NCBI GenBank assembly: GCA_002482765.1
Contig: DLGP01000113.1
Coordinates: 18,894-30,021 of the forward strand
Source of the DNA: Alphaproteobacteria bacterium UBA7691
Lineage (GTDB): Bacteria > Pseudomonadota > Alphaproteobacteria > Ferrovibrionales > Ferrovibrionaceae
DNA: 11,128 nucleotides
Reading direction: 5' to 3'
Shown here one piece after another: positions 1 to 7,254 of the stretch. The notes under the pieces were generated by a model, which was given only the letters and a program-made list of their open reading frames with translations, did not search any database and was not told the DNA's origin. Both the position numbers and the translations under genes were made by a program. Each line of letters begins with the position of its first letter. Within the stretch, counting starts at the first letter, position 1.

Positions 1-201
1 CATATCCAGGCGGCGCGTGGCTTGCTGGATGGCGAGGATGCCAAGGGCGTGGGCCGCAAGCTGGATTTTCTGGCGCAGGAATTCAATCGTGAAGCCAATA
101 CGCTGTGCTCCAAGGCCTTCGACCCGGCCTTGACCCGGATCGGGCTTGATCTGAAGTTGGTGGTGGATCGTCTGCGCGAGCAGGCGCAGAATGTGGAATA
201 A
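1..201 (+). CDS. yicC: YicC/YloC-family endoribonuclease, C-terminal 66 residues (5' truncated by window)
   Basis: Frame 1 is open from the first base to TAA at 199-201 and encodes 66 residues. Residues 18-24 read GRKLDFL, followed by QEFNREANTLCSKA. This is the hallmark of the C-terminal DUF1732 domain of YicC/YloC proteins, which normally end about 30 residues later, as here (…REQAQNVE). The family is described as stress-related endoribonucleases, with E. coli YicC acting on RNA in the cytoplasm. The exact role in this organism is unknown. The N-terminal part lies outside the window. The stop codon is followed 13 nt later by the preferred gmk start, so the two genes are probably co-transcribed; yicC-gmk is a common pair in proteobacteria. 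The family is secure. Function is taken from the family and not shown by this fragment. Confidence 0.93.
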   Translation, partial: HIQAARGLLDGEDAKGVGRKLDFLAQEFNREANTLCSKAFDPALTRIGLDLKLVVDRLREQAQNVE

Positions 202-214
202 GGGCGGCAGCGCC

Positions 215-856
215 ATGCGTGATGAAATAAAGCTGGAACGCCGCGGCCTGATGCTGGTGCTGTCGTCGCCTTCAGGCGCCGGCAAAACCACGATCTCGCG
301 CCGCCTGCTGCAAGCCGAACCCGATCTGCATCTCTCCATTTCCGTCACCACGCGGCAGCGCCGCCCGGGCGAGGTGGATGGCCGCGATTATCATTTCATC
401 GACAACGAAAGCTTTGGCCTGATGATCAACCGGCATGAATTGCTGGAACATGCCAAGGTGTTCGACAATTACTACGGCACGCCGCGCGAGGCGGTGGAGC
501 ATCGTCTCTCGCGAGGCCAGGATATCCTGTTTGATATCGACTGGCAGGGCACGCAGCAATTGCGCCAGCATGCCGAGAAGGATCTGGTCAGCGTTTTTAT
601 CCTGCCGCCTTCAACCCGCGATCTGGAGAAGCGCCTGCATACCCGGGCGCAGGATTCCGCCGAGGTGGTGGCCAAGCGTATGGCCAAGGCGGCCGACGAG
701 ATCAGCCATTGGGCAGAATATGATTACATTGTCATCAATGACAATATGGAGCGCTGCCTGGCCGAAGTGACCGCCATCCTGCATGCCGAGCGGCTCAAGC
801 GCCATCGCGGCACCGGCCTGGTCGATTTCGTCAAGCTGCTGCGCGAAGGCCAGTAG
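215..856 (+). CDS. gmk: Guanylate kinase
   Basis: Encodes a 213-residue cytoplasmic enzyme that phosphorylates GMP (and dGMP) to GDP with ATP, an essential step in guanine nucleotide synthesis. The P-loop SPSGAGKT is at residues 18-25. The full guanylate kinase signature (T-T-R-x2-R-x2-E-x2-G-x2-Y-x-F) lies at residues 45-61 and contains the GMP-contacting Arg and Tyr residues. Length is normal for bacterial Gmk (about 205-215). I chose ATG 215 because AGGG at 201-204 lies 10 nt upstream and the protein then starts a typical short distance before the first strand. An in-frame ATG at 191 would add 8 residues and overlap yicC by 11 nt; it is less likely but not excluded. The gene follows yicC closely and ends only 3 nt from the stop codon of convergent rsmA. 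Confidence 0.97.
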   Translation: MRDEIKLERRGLMLVLSSPSGAGKTTISRRLLQAEPDLHLSISVTTRQRRPGEVDGRDYHFIDNESFGLMINRHELLEHAKVFDNYYGTPREAVEHRLSRGQDILFDIDWQGTQQLRQHAEKDLVSVFILPPSTRDLEKRLHTRAQDSAEVVAKRMAKAADEISHWAEYDYIVINDNMERCLAEVTAILHAERLKRHRGTGLVDFVKLLREGQ

Positions 857-859
857 GGC

Positions 860-1705
860 TTATAACGCCCGCGCCAGGGCGCAGAATTCCTCGATATTAA
901 GCGTCTCGGCCCGTCGTGTCGGCTCAATGCCCAGGGCCGTGAGGCGGGCTTCCGCATCGGGCCACAGGCTTTTCAATGCTGAGCGCAGCATCTTGCGGCG
1001 CTGGCCAAAGGCGGCAGCGGTGACACGTTCAAGCTTGCCGGTTTCGGCCTCGGCCAGCGGTGTTGCGCGCGGCACCAACTCCACCAATGTGGAGGTGACT
1101 TTCGGCGGCGGCACAAAAGCCTTCGGGCCGATATCAAACAGCAGCCGCACTTCGGCGCACCATTGCATGATCACCGAGAGCCGGCCATAGGCGTCGCTGC
1201 CGGCGGGTGCCGCGATGCGCTCGGCCACTTCCTTCTGCACCAGCACTGTCAGCCGGCGCGGCGGCTGCGGCGCCAGCAGCCAGCGCAGCAGCAACGGCGT
1301 GGCGATATTGTAGGGCAGGTTGGCGACGATCTGATAGGGCGTGCCCTGGCACAAGGCTGCCAGATCGGTTTCCAGTGCATCGCCGGCCTGCAATGTCAGC
1401 CTTCCGGCAGCCGCCTGCACCACGGGCGCCAGCGCGGCCAGGCAGCGCTCGTCGCGCTCCACAGCAATCACCTGGGGTGCGTCTTCCAGCAGCAGCGCCC
1501 GGGTCAGGCCGCCAGGGCCAGGGCCGATCTCAACGATCTTCTCCGCCGCCCATTGTCCCCCAGCCGCCTTGCCGGCACGGGCTATTTTGCGCGTCAGATT
1601 GAGGTCTAGCAGGAAATTCTGCCCCAGTGCTTTCTTGGCAGCCAGCTCATGTTCGGCGATCACTTCGCGCAGCGGCGGCAGCGCTTCGACGGCGGTGTTA
1701 TCCAT
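860..1705 (-). CDS. rsmA: 16S rRNA dimethyladenosine transferase (RsmA/KsgA)
   Basis: Encodes 281 residues. RsmA uses SAM to dimethylate two adjacent adenosines in helix 45 of 16S rRNA (A1518 and A1519 in E. coli) during late 30S assembly. Visible marks are the N-terminal KKALGQNFLLD (residues 24-34), SAM-binding motif I EIGPGPGG (59-66), the acidic residue E83 in AVERD, GDA around D109, the catalytic motif NLPY (129-132) and the family motif FVPPPKV (197-203). The start is ATG 1705. An upstream in-frame extension to 1750 exists but lies inside pdxA and encodes no family sequence. The start overlaps the pdxA stop by 8 nt (ATGGATAA) and has no clear Shine-Dalgarno sequence, so translation is probably coupled to pdxA. 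This is the last gene of the minus-strand block, as in the well-known surA-pdxA-rsmA order. Confidence 0.97.
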   Translation of the reverse strand: MDNTAVEALPPLREVIAEHELAAKKALGQNFLLDLNLTRKIARAGKAAGGQWAAEKIVEIGPGPGGLTRALLLEDAPQVIAVERDERCLAALAPVVQAAAGRLTLQAGDALETDLAALCQGTPYQIVANLPYNIATPLLLRWLLAPQPPRRLTVLVQKEVAERIAAPAGSDAYGRLSVIMQWCAEVRLLFDIGPKAFVPPPKVTSTLVELVPRATPLAEAETGKLERVTAAAFGQRRKMLRSALKSLWPDAEARLTALGIEPTRRAETLNIEEFCALARAL

Positions 1706-2723
1706 TGCGGCGTTGCCGGGCCATGTCGCCGGCCATCTGCAACGCGGCAATCAGGCTGTCCGGCTTGGCCTGGCCTGTGCCGGCGATGTCAAAGGCGGTG
1801 CCGTGGTCGGGCGAGGTGCGGATGATCGGCAGGCCGAGGGTGACGTTGACGCCCCGGTCAAAATCCAGCGTCTTGAGCGGGATCAGGCCCTGGTCGTGAT
1901 ACATGCAGATGGCAGCATCATAGCCGGCACGGGCTTCGGCATGAAACATGGTGTCTGGCGGCAACGGGCCAAAGGCATCGATGCCTTCGGCGCGCAGTTG
2001 CGCCACGGCTGGCGCCACGATGGCGGCATCCTCATGCCCCATGCTGCCGGCCTCGCCGGCATGCGGATTAAGTCCGGCAATGCCAAGCCGTGGCCGCGCT
2101 ATGCCGAAATCGCGCTGCAAGGCCTTGGCTGCGATCCGCGCGATGCGCAGGATGCCGTCGCTGCTCAGCGTTTCGATGGCCTGGCGCAGCGAAACATGGA
2201 TCGACACCAGCGCCACGCGCAATTGCGGCGATGCCAGCATCATCGCCACCTCGGCATCACCACAAAGCGCGGCAACAAATTCGGTATGGCCGGGATATTT
2301 GAAGCCGGCGCCATATAACGCGGCTTTGTGGATCGGATTGGTCACCACAGCGCCGGCAGCGCCAGTTTGCGCCAGCGCCACGGCCTGGGTGATGGCGGCG
2401 ATCACCATCGGCGCATTGGCTGCATCCGGCTGGCCAGCGCGCACTGGCGCGGCCAAAGCCAGCGGCAGCACAGGCAGGGCATTGTCAAACAAGGCGGCGG
2501 CCTGATCCGGTATGTCGATTATTGCCAGCGGCACATCCCAGCCAAGCTGCGCCGCCAAAGCCTTCAGGCGGGCCGGATCATCAAGCAGAAAAAAAGGCGA
2601 AAGCCTGGCATGGTGGCGTTGCTGCCAAGCTTTCAGCGTGATCTCGCCGCCGATGCCGGCCGGCTCGCCCATGGTGAGGGCGAGTGGCGCTGCCGGGTCA
2701 GCGGAACTCGATTGTGGCGTCAC
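1698..2723 (-). CDS. pdxA: 4-hydroxythreonine-4-phosphate dehydrogenase (PdxA)
   Basis: Encodes 341 residues. PdxA is a cytoplasmic, NAD-dependent, metal-requiring dehydrogenase in the DXP-dependent pathway of vitamin B6 synthesis. Its product is condensed with 1-deoxyxylulose 5-phosphate by PdxJ. The three metal-ligand histidines are present as H176 (SIHVSL), H221 (NPHAGE) and H276 (YHDQG). Their 45- and 55-residue spacing equals that of H166, H211 and H266 in E. coli PdxA. TMGEPAGIG (residues 17-25), TNPIHK (128-133) and PGHTEF (144-149) are also typical. The start is GTG at 2723, as there is no ATG before residue 18, which lies within the conserved core. AGGA lies 8 nt upstream. The first 26 nt overlap the end of surA in another frame, and the 3' end overlaps rsmA by 8 nt, so it is embedded in the operon. 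Confidence 0.97.
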   Translation of the reverse strand: MTPQSSSADPAAPLALTMGEPAGIGGEITLKAWQQRHHARLSPFFLLDDPARLKALAAQLGWDVPLAIIDIPDQAAALFDNALPVLPLALAAPVRAGQPDAANAPMVIAAITQAVALAQTGAAGAVVTNPIHKAALYGAGFKYPGHTEFVAALCGDAEVAMMLASPQLRVALVSIHVSLRQAIETLSSDGILRIARIAAKALQRDFGIARPRLGIAGLNPHAGEAGSMGHEDAAIVAPAVAQLRAEGIDAFGPLPPDTMFHAEARAGYDAAICMYHDQGLIPLKTLDFDRGVNVTLGLPIIRTSPDHGTAFDIAGTGQAKPDSLIAALQMAGDMARQRRNG

Positions 2724-3966
2724 GGCGCAAATCCTGCAAATAGCGCTGGCTCATCAGCGCAATGCGCTGCTGCGCGATGCTGTTACGCACCTGAGTGCGA
2801 TCGATGCCGCTTTTCGGCTCATCGCGCTCACAAACGGTGAAGATATGCACGGCGCGCGGTGTGGCCACCGGCTGCGATGTTTCGTTGGGTTGCACATCCT
2901 TCACCGCATTGCGGAAATTCTCCGGCAGGTCCGCCAGCCGCACGGTGCCGAGACTGCCCGAACCCTGGGCTTTCAATTCCTTTGCCAGCGGTTCCACATC
3001 TTCGCATTTGCTGATGCTTTCGCGCACGGTGCGGGCCAGCGCCATCGCGGTTTCCACTTCTGCCGCCTGCGCATTCGGCGCCAGACCGATCATGATCTGG
3101 CTCAAGGTCAGTTTGATATCCTGCGCTGAAGCTTCCGCCACGCGGCGGCGGTCGCGCAGGCCGAAGATGTAATAGCCGCCGGTGGAGCGTATCGGATCGC
3201 TGAAACTATTACGCTCCAGCTTGGCCAGCGCTTCCTCCTGCTCGTCCGGCAGGGTGCCGCGTGCCCCCCAGCCGATATCGCCGCCATTGGCAGCCGTCGG
3301 ACCACGGCTGAACTGTCGGGCCAGGGCAGAAAAATTGCCGCGTGTACGTAATTGCTCAAGCACTTGCTCGGCAGTCCGCTTGGCGCTCTCCTCTTGGTCC
3401 GGGCTATCCACCGGGATCAGGATTTCCGAGACTAATTCCTCGGTCTGACCGGCGCGAGCGCGCAGCCGTTCCACAGCTTCATCCACTTCCTGCTCGGTAA
3501 TCGTATTCGTCGAGAAGTAGCGACCACGCACCAAACGGCCCCAGGTCAGATTGGCCCGGATATTCTCGATGAAGGCTTTCGGGTCGAGTCCCATGCGTTG
3601 CACGGCCTGCTCAAAGCGACCCGCTGGAACATTCATCTGCCGCTCGATATTCTCGACGGCGCGGTCGATCTCTTCCTGCGGCAAAGTAAAGTTGCGCCTT
3701 TTGGCTTCCTGCATGTAAAGCCGTTCATCAACCAACACACGCAGCGACTGTTCGCGCAATTGACGCTGGATTTCCGGTGTATTGGGAATGCCGGTGGTGA
3801 GCAGCGTCATGCGCATGCGCTCCGCCACATCGCGCACCGAAACCACTTCGTCATTAACAATGGCGAGAATGCGCAAACTGCCATCCTGTGCCCTGGCCGG
3901 CTGCAATGTCTGGGCAAGGCCTAGCTGGGCAATGGCGAGAAGGAGTATGGCGATCAATCGGCGCAT
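2698..3966 (-). CDS. surA: Periplasmic chaperone / peptidyl-prolyl isomerase SurA
   Basis: Encodes 422 residues. SurA escorts unfolded outer-membrane proteins, including LptD, through the periplasm to the BAM complex. A Sec signal peptide is visible (Arg-Arg, then a hydrophobic stretch 4-18; cleavage probably after ARA at 26). The SurA N-terminal chaperone domain spans about residues 30-170. The first parvulin domain runs from about 177 to 273 and keeps the signature SRGPTAANGGDIGW (220-233). A second parvulin-like domain follows (about 280-390) but lacks the GGD(I/L)GW core, having GSGSLGTVRL instead, so it is probably not catalytic. The C-terminal segment returns to the chaperone fold. GGAAG (3972-3976 on the complement) lies 5 nt before ATG 3966, a good ribosome binding site. 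The gene sits 13 nt after lptD, and its end overlaps pdxA by 26 nt. The lptD-surA-pdxA-rsmA order matches E. coli. Confidence 0.95.
   Translation of the reverse strand: MRRLIAILLLAIAQLGLAQTLQPARAQDGSLRILAIVNDEVVSVRDVAERMRMTLLTTGIPNTPEIQRQLREQSLRVLVDERLYMQEAKRRNFTLPQEEIDRAVENIERQMNVPAGRFEQAVQRMGLDPKAFIENIRANLTWGRLVRGRYFSTNTITEQEVDEAVERLRARAGQTEELVSEILIPVDSPDQEESAKRTAEQVLEQLRTRGNFSALARQFSRGPTAANGGDIGWGARGTLPDEQEEALAKLERNSFSDPIRSTGGYYIFGLRDRRRVAEASAQDIKLTLSQIMIGLAPNAQAAEVETAMALARTVRESISKCEDVEPLAKELKAQGSGSLGTVRLADLPENFRNAVKDVQPNETSQPVATPRAVHIFTVCERDEPKSGIDRTQVRNSIAQQRIALMSQRYLQDLRRDATIEFR
2732..2735 (-). promoter_or_regulatory. Ribosome binding site supporting the GTG start of pdxA
   Basis: AGGA on the minus strand (2735 to 2732) lies 8 nt before GTG 2723, inside the last codons of surA. 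With no usable ATG nearby, it decides the pdxA start. Confidence 0.55.
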
Positions 3967-3979
3967 CTTTGCTTCCGGC

Positions 3980-6154
3980 TCAATTGAAGTTGGCGAGGGT
4001 GAAGCGCATGCCTACCGTAGTGGCGGGCTGAATGTCGCGGTTCACCGTGAAGGTGCGTTCGGCGAACAGCATGATATCAAAGCATTCGTCAGTATAGCGC
4101 AATCCGAGGAAGTTCAGTAGCGAGCCGCCACGCTCGCCCAGGTCGCGGATATGTCGGCCCTCCATGCTCCAATATTGCCCCAACTGGGCCTTGAGTACGG
4201 CGCTTACCGCTTCACGTTCGCCCAAAGCGCTGTCGAATGACGAATTTGCCAAGTCGGCATAGGTTACAATCATGCGTAAAGCCTGCGGCCCAGCCGACAT
4301 ACTGATTTCCTGCCGCTGTATATCGGATTTGCTGTTTGGAGACAGGCGCAGGCGATTGGAAAAAGAGAAATTCTCGTTCGGCGCTATTGTTATGCGGGCA
4401 ACCACATCGGAAAGCTGGTCGCTCACCCCGGTGCCGGGGCCGAATGTATCGTCGCTACGGGCGCGCAGTGATTGCCCAATCAGCACTTCTGAATAGCCAC
4501 CACGGCTGCCATAGACAGCGGTGCGTAAACCGTAATTCAGCTTTGGGCCGCCATCGACGCGATCAGTGCCTGGAAAACGATTGAAGCTGAACAGGTTGGT
4601 CTCGTCGAATTCAAAACTGAGCGAGTCCTCGTTCGGGATTGCTCTCGGATTGCCGCCATAGGGTGCCAGCACAACGCCGACAATGGGTTCAATAAGCTGC
4701 CGGATCGTGCCGCTATCGCGCACCAGCGGATAGCGCCAATCCAGCGCCACCAAGGGGATCACGCGGCCACTGAAGCGGGTATCTTCCTCGCCGGTGAGCA
4801 GGAAGGGGCGGTCCTGCAATTCGTTGAGCCAGTAACCATCGGCCTTGATCTGTGCCGTGGCGGTATAGACCTCGCCTGACGGGGCGAAATATGGCTGCGA
4901 CCAAGAGAAGGTGGTGGACAGGCGTCGGCTGTCAGTGCCGCCGGGCCGGTAAAGGGCTGCCAGGCTGGCATCCATGGCCCAGCGTCCGCCATAGGCGCCA
5001 GGCTGGCCGACCATGGAGTAATCCAGCAGCGGTAGCACGGTTGGGCTGAGGCCGGGCACATCGGTGGAGCGCAGGCCCTGGAAGCTGTAGGCATTGGCGG
5101 CGAGGAAATTGCGGTTGCTGATATTCTCGGCGAACAATCGGCTGGTCAGCGTGTTGTTGCCGCGATCCGGAATCTGATAGCGCGACAGATAGGTATCATC
5201 TGAACTGCGGAAGATGTTGAAGCCATAGGTCAGATCGGCGGCGTTGCGGAAAGCCGCATCGGCGCGCACATGACCACGGAAATATTCGTCATCGGCCCGA
5301 TTGCCAACGGCATCGCGCTCATGGCTGCGGGTGACCGAGGCGTCCAGGCGCATTTCGCCGCGTGCCGTGCGCTGACGATATTCACCCATCAGGAATGCGC
5401 CTTCCTTGCGCGAATATTGTGGCGTCAGGGTCAGGTCGGCGTTGTCGTCGATAACGTAATAGTAGGGCGTGCGCAGCAGGCCGCCGAAATAATTGTTGGT
5501 GCTGATGCTGGGCGCCAGGAAACCGCTTTTGCGGCTCACGGTCGGGTCGGGATGGCTGAAATACGGCGTGTACAGGATCGGCACGCCAAATAGTTCCAGC
5601 GTGGCGTCACGATAGGTGATCTCCTGTGCCGCCTCGTCATGCTCCACCCGATCACCTTTGAGTTGCCATAGTGGCGCCCGGGTCGGGTCCGCGGCACAAA
5701 GTGAACAGGACGTGTAGACCGCCTTGTTCATCACAATCTTGTTGCCGCCTGTGCGGGTGGCGCTGGCGGCGGCTGCGCGTGAATTGTCGCTCAGCAACAG
5801 GCTGATATCGCGGATAAAGCCGTTGCGCAGGTTGTCGGTCAGTTCAAGGTAATCGGCGAACAGCACAGTGCCATCGGCATCCATGATGCTGACATTGCCC
5901 GAGGCCGTCACCTTGCCATCGCGTTCGGAATAGCTCACCAGGTTGGCCAGCAATGTGCGGCCATCCTGAGCCATTTCGACATTGCCCTCGGCGGTGACGA
6001 TGCCCAGATTCTGATCGTAGCGCAGGTTATTGGCAGTTAGCAGCACCGGTTCATTGGTGGGACTGCTAACTTGCTGTGCTGCGGCAGGCACACTGATCCC
6101 GGCCATCAGCGCCAGGCCCAGCCCAAGAGCGAATAATTGGCGGCAGAAGGACAT
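3980..6154 (-). CDS. lptD: LPS-assembly outer membrane protein LptD
   Basis: Encodes 724 residues. LptD is the outer-membrane barrel that, with the lipoprotein LptE, inserts LPS into the outer leaflet. A signal peptide is visible (residues 1-26, cleavage probably at AAA|QQ). The OstA/LptA-like beta-jellyroll spans about 37-135 (ANNLRYDQNLGIVTAEGNV and similar). A CSLC pair at C150/C153, followed by DPTRAPLWQLK, is typical of alphaproteobacterial LptD. The large LptD barrel domain runs to the C-terminal aromatic-rich end (…FTLANFN). The only other mature cysteine is C691. Start: ATG 6154 begins 5 nt after the lptG stop. A TTG at 6163 would give 727 residues with a TTGA overlap and better spacing to GGAAG, so it remains possible. 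LptF and LptG from the same operon drive LPS to LptD through the Lpt bridge. No lptE is in the window. Confidence 0.95.
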   Translation of the reverse strand: MSFCRQLFALGLGLALMAGISVPAAAQQVSSPTNEPVLLTANNLRYDQNLGIVTAEGNVEMAQDGRTLLANLVSYSERDGKVTASGNVSIMDADGTVLFADYLELTDNLRNGFIRDISLLLSDNSRAAAASATRTGGNKIVMNKAVYTSCSLCAADPTRAPLWQLKGDRVEHDEAAQEITYRDATLELFGVPILYTPYFSHPDPTVSRKSGFLAPSISTNNYFGGLLRTPYYYVIDDNADLTLTPQYSRKEGAFLMGEYRQRTARGEMRLDASVTRSHERDAVGNRADDEYFRGHVRADAAFRNAADLTYGFNIFRSSDDTYLSRYQIPDRGNNTLTSRLFAENISNRNFLAANAYSFQGLRSTDVPGLSPTVLPLLDYSMVGQPGAYGGRWAMDASLAALYRPGGTDSRRLSTTFSWSQPYFAPSGEVYTATAQIKADGYWLNELQDRPFLLTGEEDTRFSGRVIPLVALDWRYPLVRDSGTIRQLIEPIVGVVLAPYGGNPRAIPNEDSLSFEFDETNLFSFNRFPGTDRVDGGPKLNYGLRTAVYGSRGGYSEVLIGQSLRARSDDTFGPGTGVSDQLSDVVARITIAPNENFSFSNRLRLSPNSKSDIQRQEISMSAGPQALRMIVTYADLANSSFDSALGEREAVSAVLKAQLGQYWSMEGRHIRDLGERGGSLLNFLGLRYTDECFDIMLFAERTFTVNRDIQPATTVGMRFTLANFN

Positions 6155-6159
6155 CAGGC

Positions 6160-7254
6160 TCAACCGTCTTCCAGATGGAACAGCATGGACAGGCCCAGCA
6201 TCAGGCAGATGCCGGTGGGCGCCCAGGCAGCCAGCGGCACCGGTAATGTGCCATTGAGGCCAAAAGGCTGCACCAGTTCGATGGTGAAATAGAGCAGAAA
6301 GCCAACACCGACGCCGAGTCCCAGCATCATGCCGACGCCACCGCGCCTAGTCAGGCGCAGCGAAAAACTGGCGGCAATCAGCAGCATGGCGCAAAGCAGA
6401 AAGGGTGCTGCCAGCAATGTGTGGAAATGCAGCCGGTGGCGCAGGGCGGAGAAGCCGGCATGTTCCAACGTGGCGATGAAGGCCGGCAACTGCCAGAACG
6501 GGATCGTGTTGGGCGAGGCGAAGCTGTCCTGGATGCGGTCGAAGGTCAGCGTGGTTGGCACATGCAGGATATCATCAAAGCTGCCGGCGCGGTCGGTATA
6601 GCTGGTGGTGGCGTTCTTCAATTCCCAATAGCCATTGCGCAGATAGGCTTCGCTGGCATCAACCCGCTTCACAAAACGATCCGTGCCTTCATAGTAGAAT
6701 AGGATCACATCGCGCAATTCCACGCCCTGCTGCGCCACGCGCAGCGCATGCACCACAATCTGGCCCTGGGCATCGGCCTCGCGCAGCCACAGGCCGGTAT
6801 TGGATACCGCCATCATGCTGGCGCGGCCACGCAGCACACGCGCCTCAATGGCTTCATAGCGCGACAGTAAGGCGGCCGATAGCGGATTATAGATGGTGAT
6901 GACAAAGCTGCCGATCAGCATGGCCAGCACCAGGGCCGGCGCCAGGAACTGCCACACCGATACGCCGGCTGAGCGGGTGACGGTCAGTTCCTGGCTGCGT
7001 GTCAGCCGGCTCAGCGCCAGCATGCCGCCAAACAGCGCGGCAAACGGGATCAGCTTGATCGACAGGTTGGGCAGCCGCAGCAACGACATGGCGAAAACTG
7101 TATCAATGCCGGCTTCGGCGCGATTGGCCGAACGGCGCAGCAATTCCACCGTATCAAAGCTGTAGGCCAGCACCACCAGCACGGCAAATACCGTGGCGAT
7201 GGCCGCGAGATAATGCCGGCCGAGATAAAGTGCCAGGGTCCAGGAAATCCGCAT
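6160..7254 (-). CDS. lptG: LPS export ABC transporter permease LptG
   Basis: Encodes 364 residues. LptG is an inner-membrane half of the LptB2FG transporter, which extracts LPS from the inner membrane and feeds it to LptC and LptA. The topology is typical of the YjgP/YjgQ family. Three N-terminal membrane helices lie at about 14-34, 61-82 and 99-119. A periplasmic beta-jellyroll follows (about 125-275), then three C-terminal helices (about 277-298, 306-327 and 334-358). LSRLTRSQELTVTRSAGVS between helices 2 and 3 is the coupling-helix region that contacts LptB. ATG 7254 overlaps the lptF stop as ATGA, with AGGTG about 7 nt upstream. The longer in-frame extension to 7323 lies inside lptF and is Cys-rich and unlike the family. 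Assignment as LptG rather than LptF rests on gene order (second of the pair, next to lptD) and sequence type. lptB is not in the window. Confidence 0.94.
   Translation of the reverse strand: MRISWTLALYLGRHYLAAIATVFAVLVVLAYSFDTVELLRRSANRAEAGIDTVFAMSLLRLPNLSIKLIPFAALFGGMLALSRLTRSQELTVTRSAGVSVWQFLAPALVLAMLIGSFVITIYNPLSAALLSRYEAIEARVLRGRASMMAVSNTGLWLREADAQGQIVVHALRVAQQGVELRDVILFYYEGTDRFVKRVDASEAYLRNGYWELKNATTSYTDRAGSFDDILHVPTTLTFDRIQDSFASPNTIPFWQLPAFIATLEHAGFSALRHRLHFHTLLAAPFLLCAMLLIAASFSLRLTRRGGVGMMLGLGVGVGFLLYFTIELVQPFGLNGTLPVPLAAWAPTGICLMLGLSMLFHLEDG

Noticed and set aside
191..214. ATG 191 as the gmk start
   Set aside because: It overlaps yicC by 11 nt, adds 8 non-family residues, and AGGG is better placed for ATG 215. 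Kept only as an alternative.
856..882. GGGC…GCCC and GCGCC-AG-GGCGC as an intrinsic terminator between gmk and rsmA
   Set aside because: Stems are only 4-5 bp, one has an impossible 2-nt loop, no T-run follows, and they lie mostly within the rsmA coding sequence.
1706..1750. 15-residue N-terminal extension of rsmA to 1750
   Set aside because: It lies within the pdxA coding frame and its Arg/Trp/Pro-rich sequence does not resemble RsmA.
1341..2318. Long + strand open frame of 325 codons opposite rsmA and pdxA
   Set aside because: It is an antisense shadow of two well-supported genes in GC-rich DNA, with low-complexity Arg/Ala/Ser composition and no recognisable domain.
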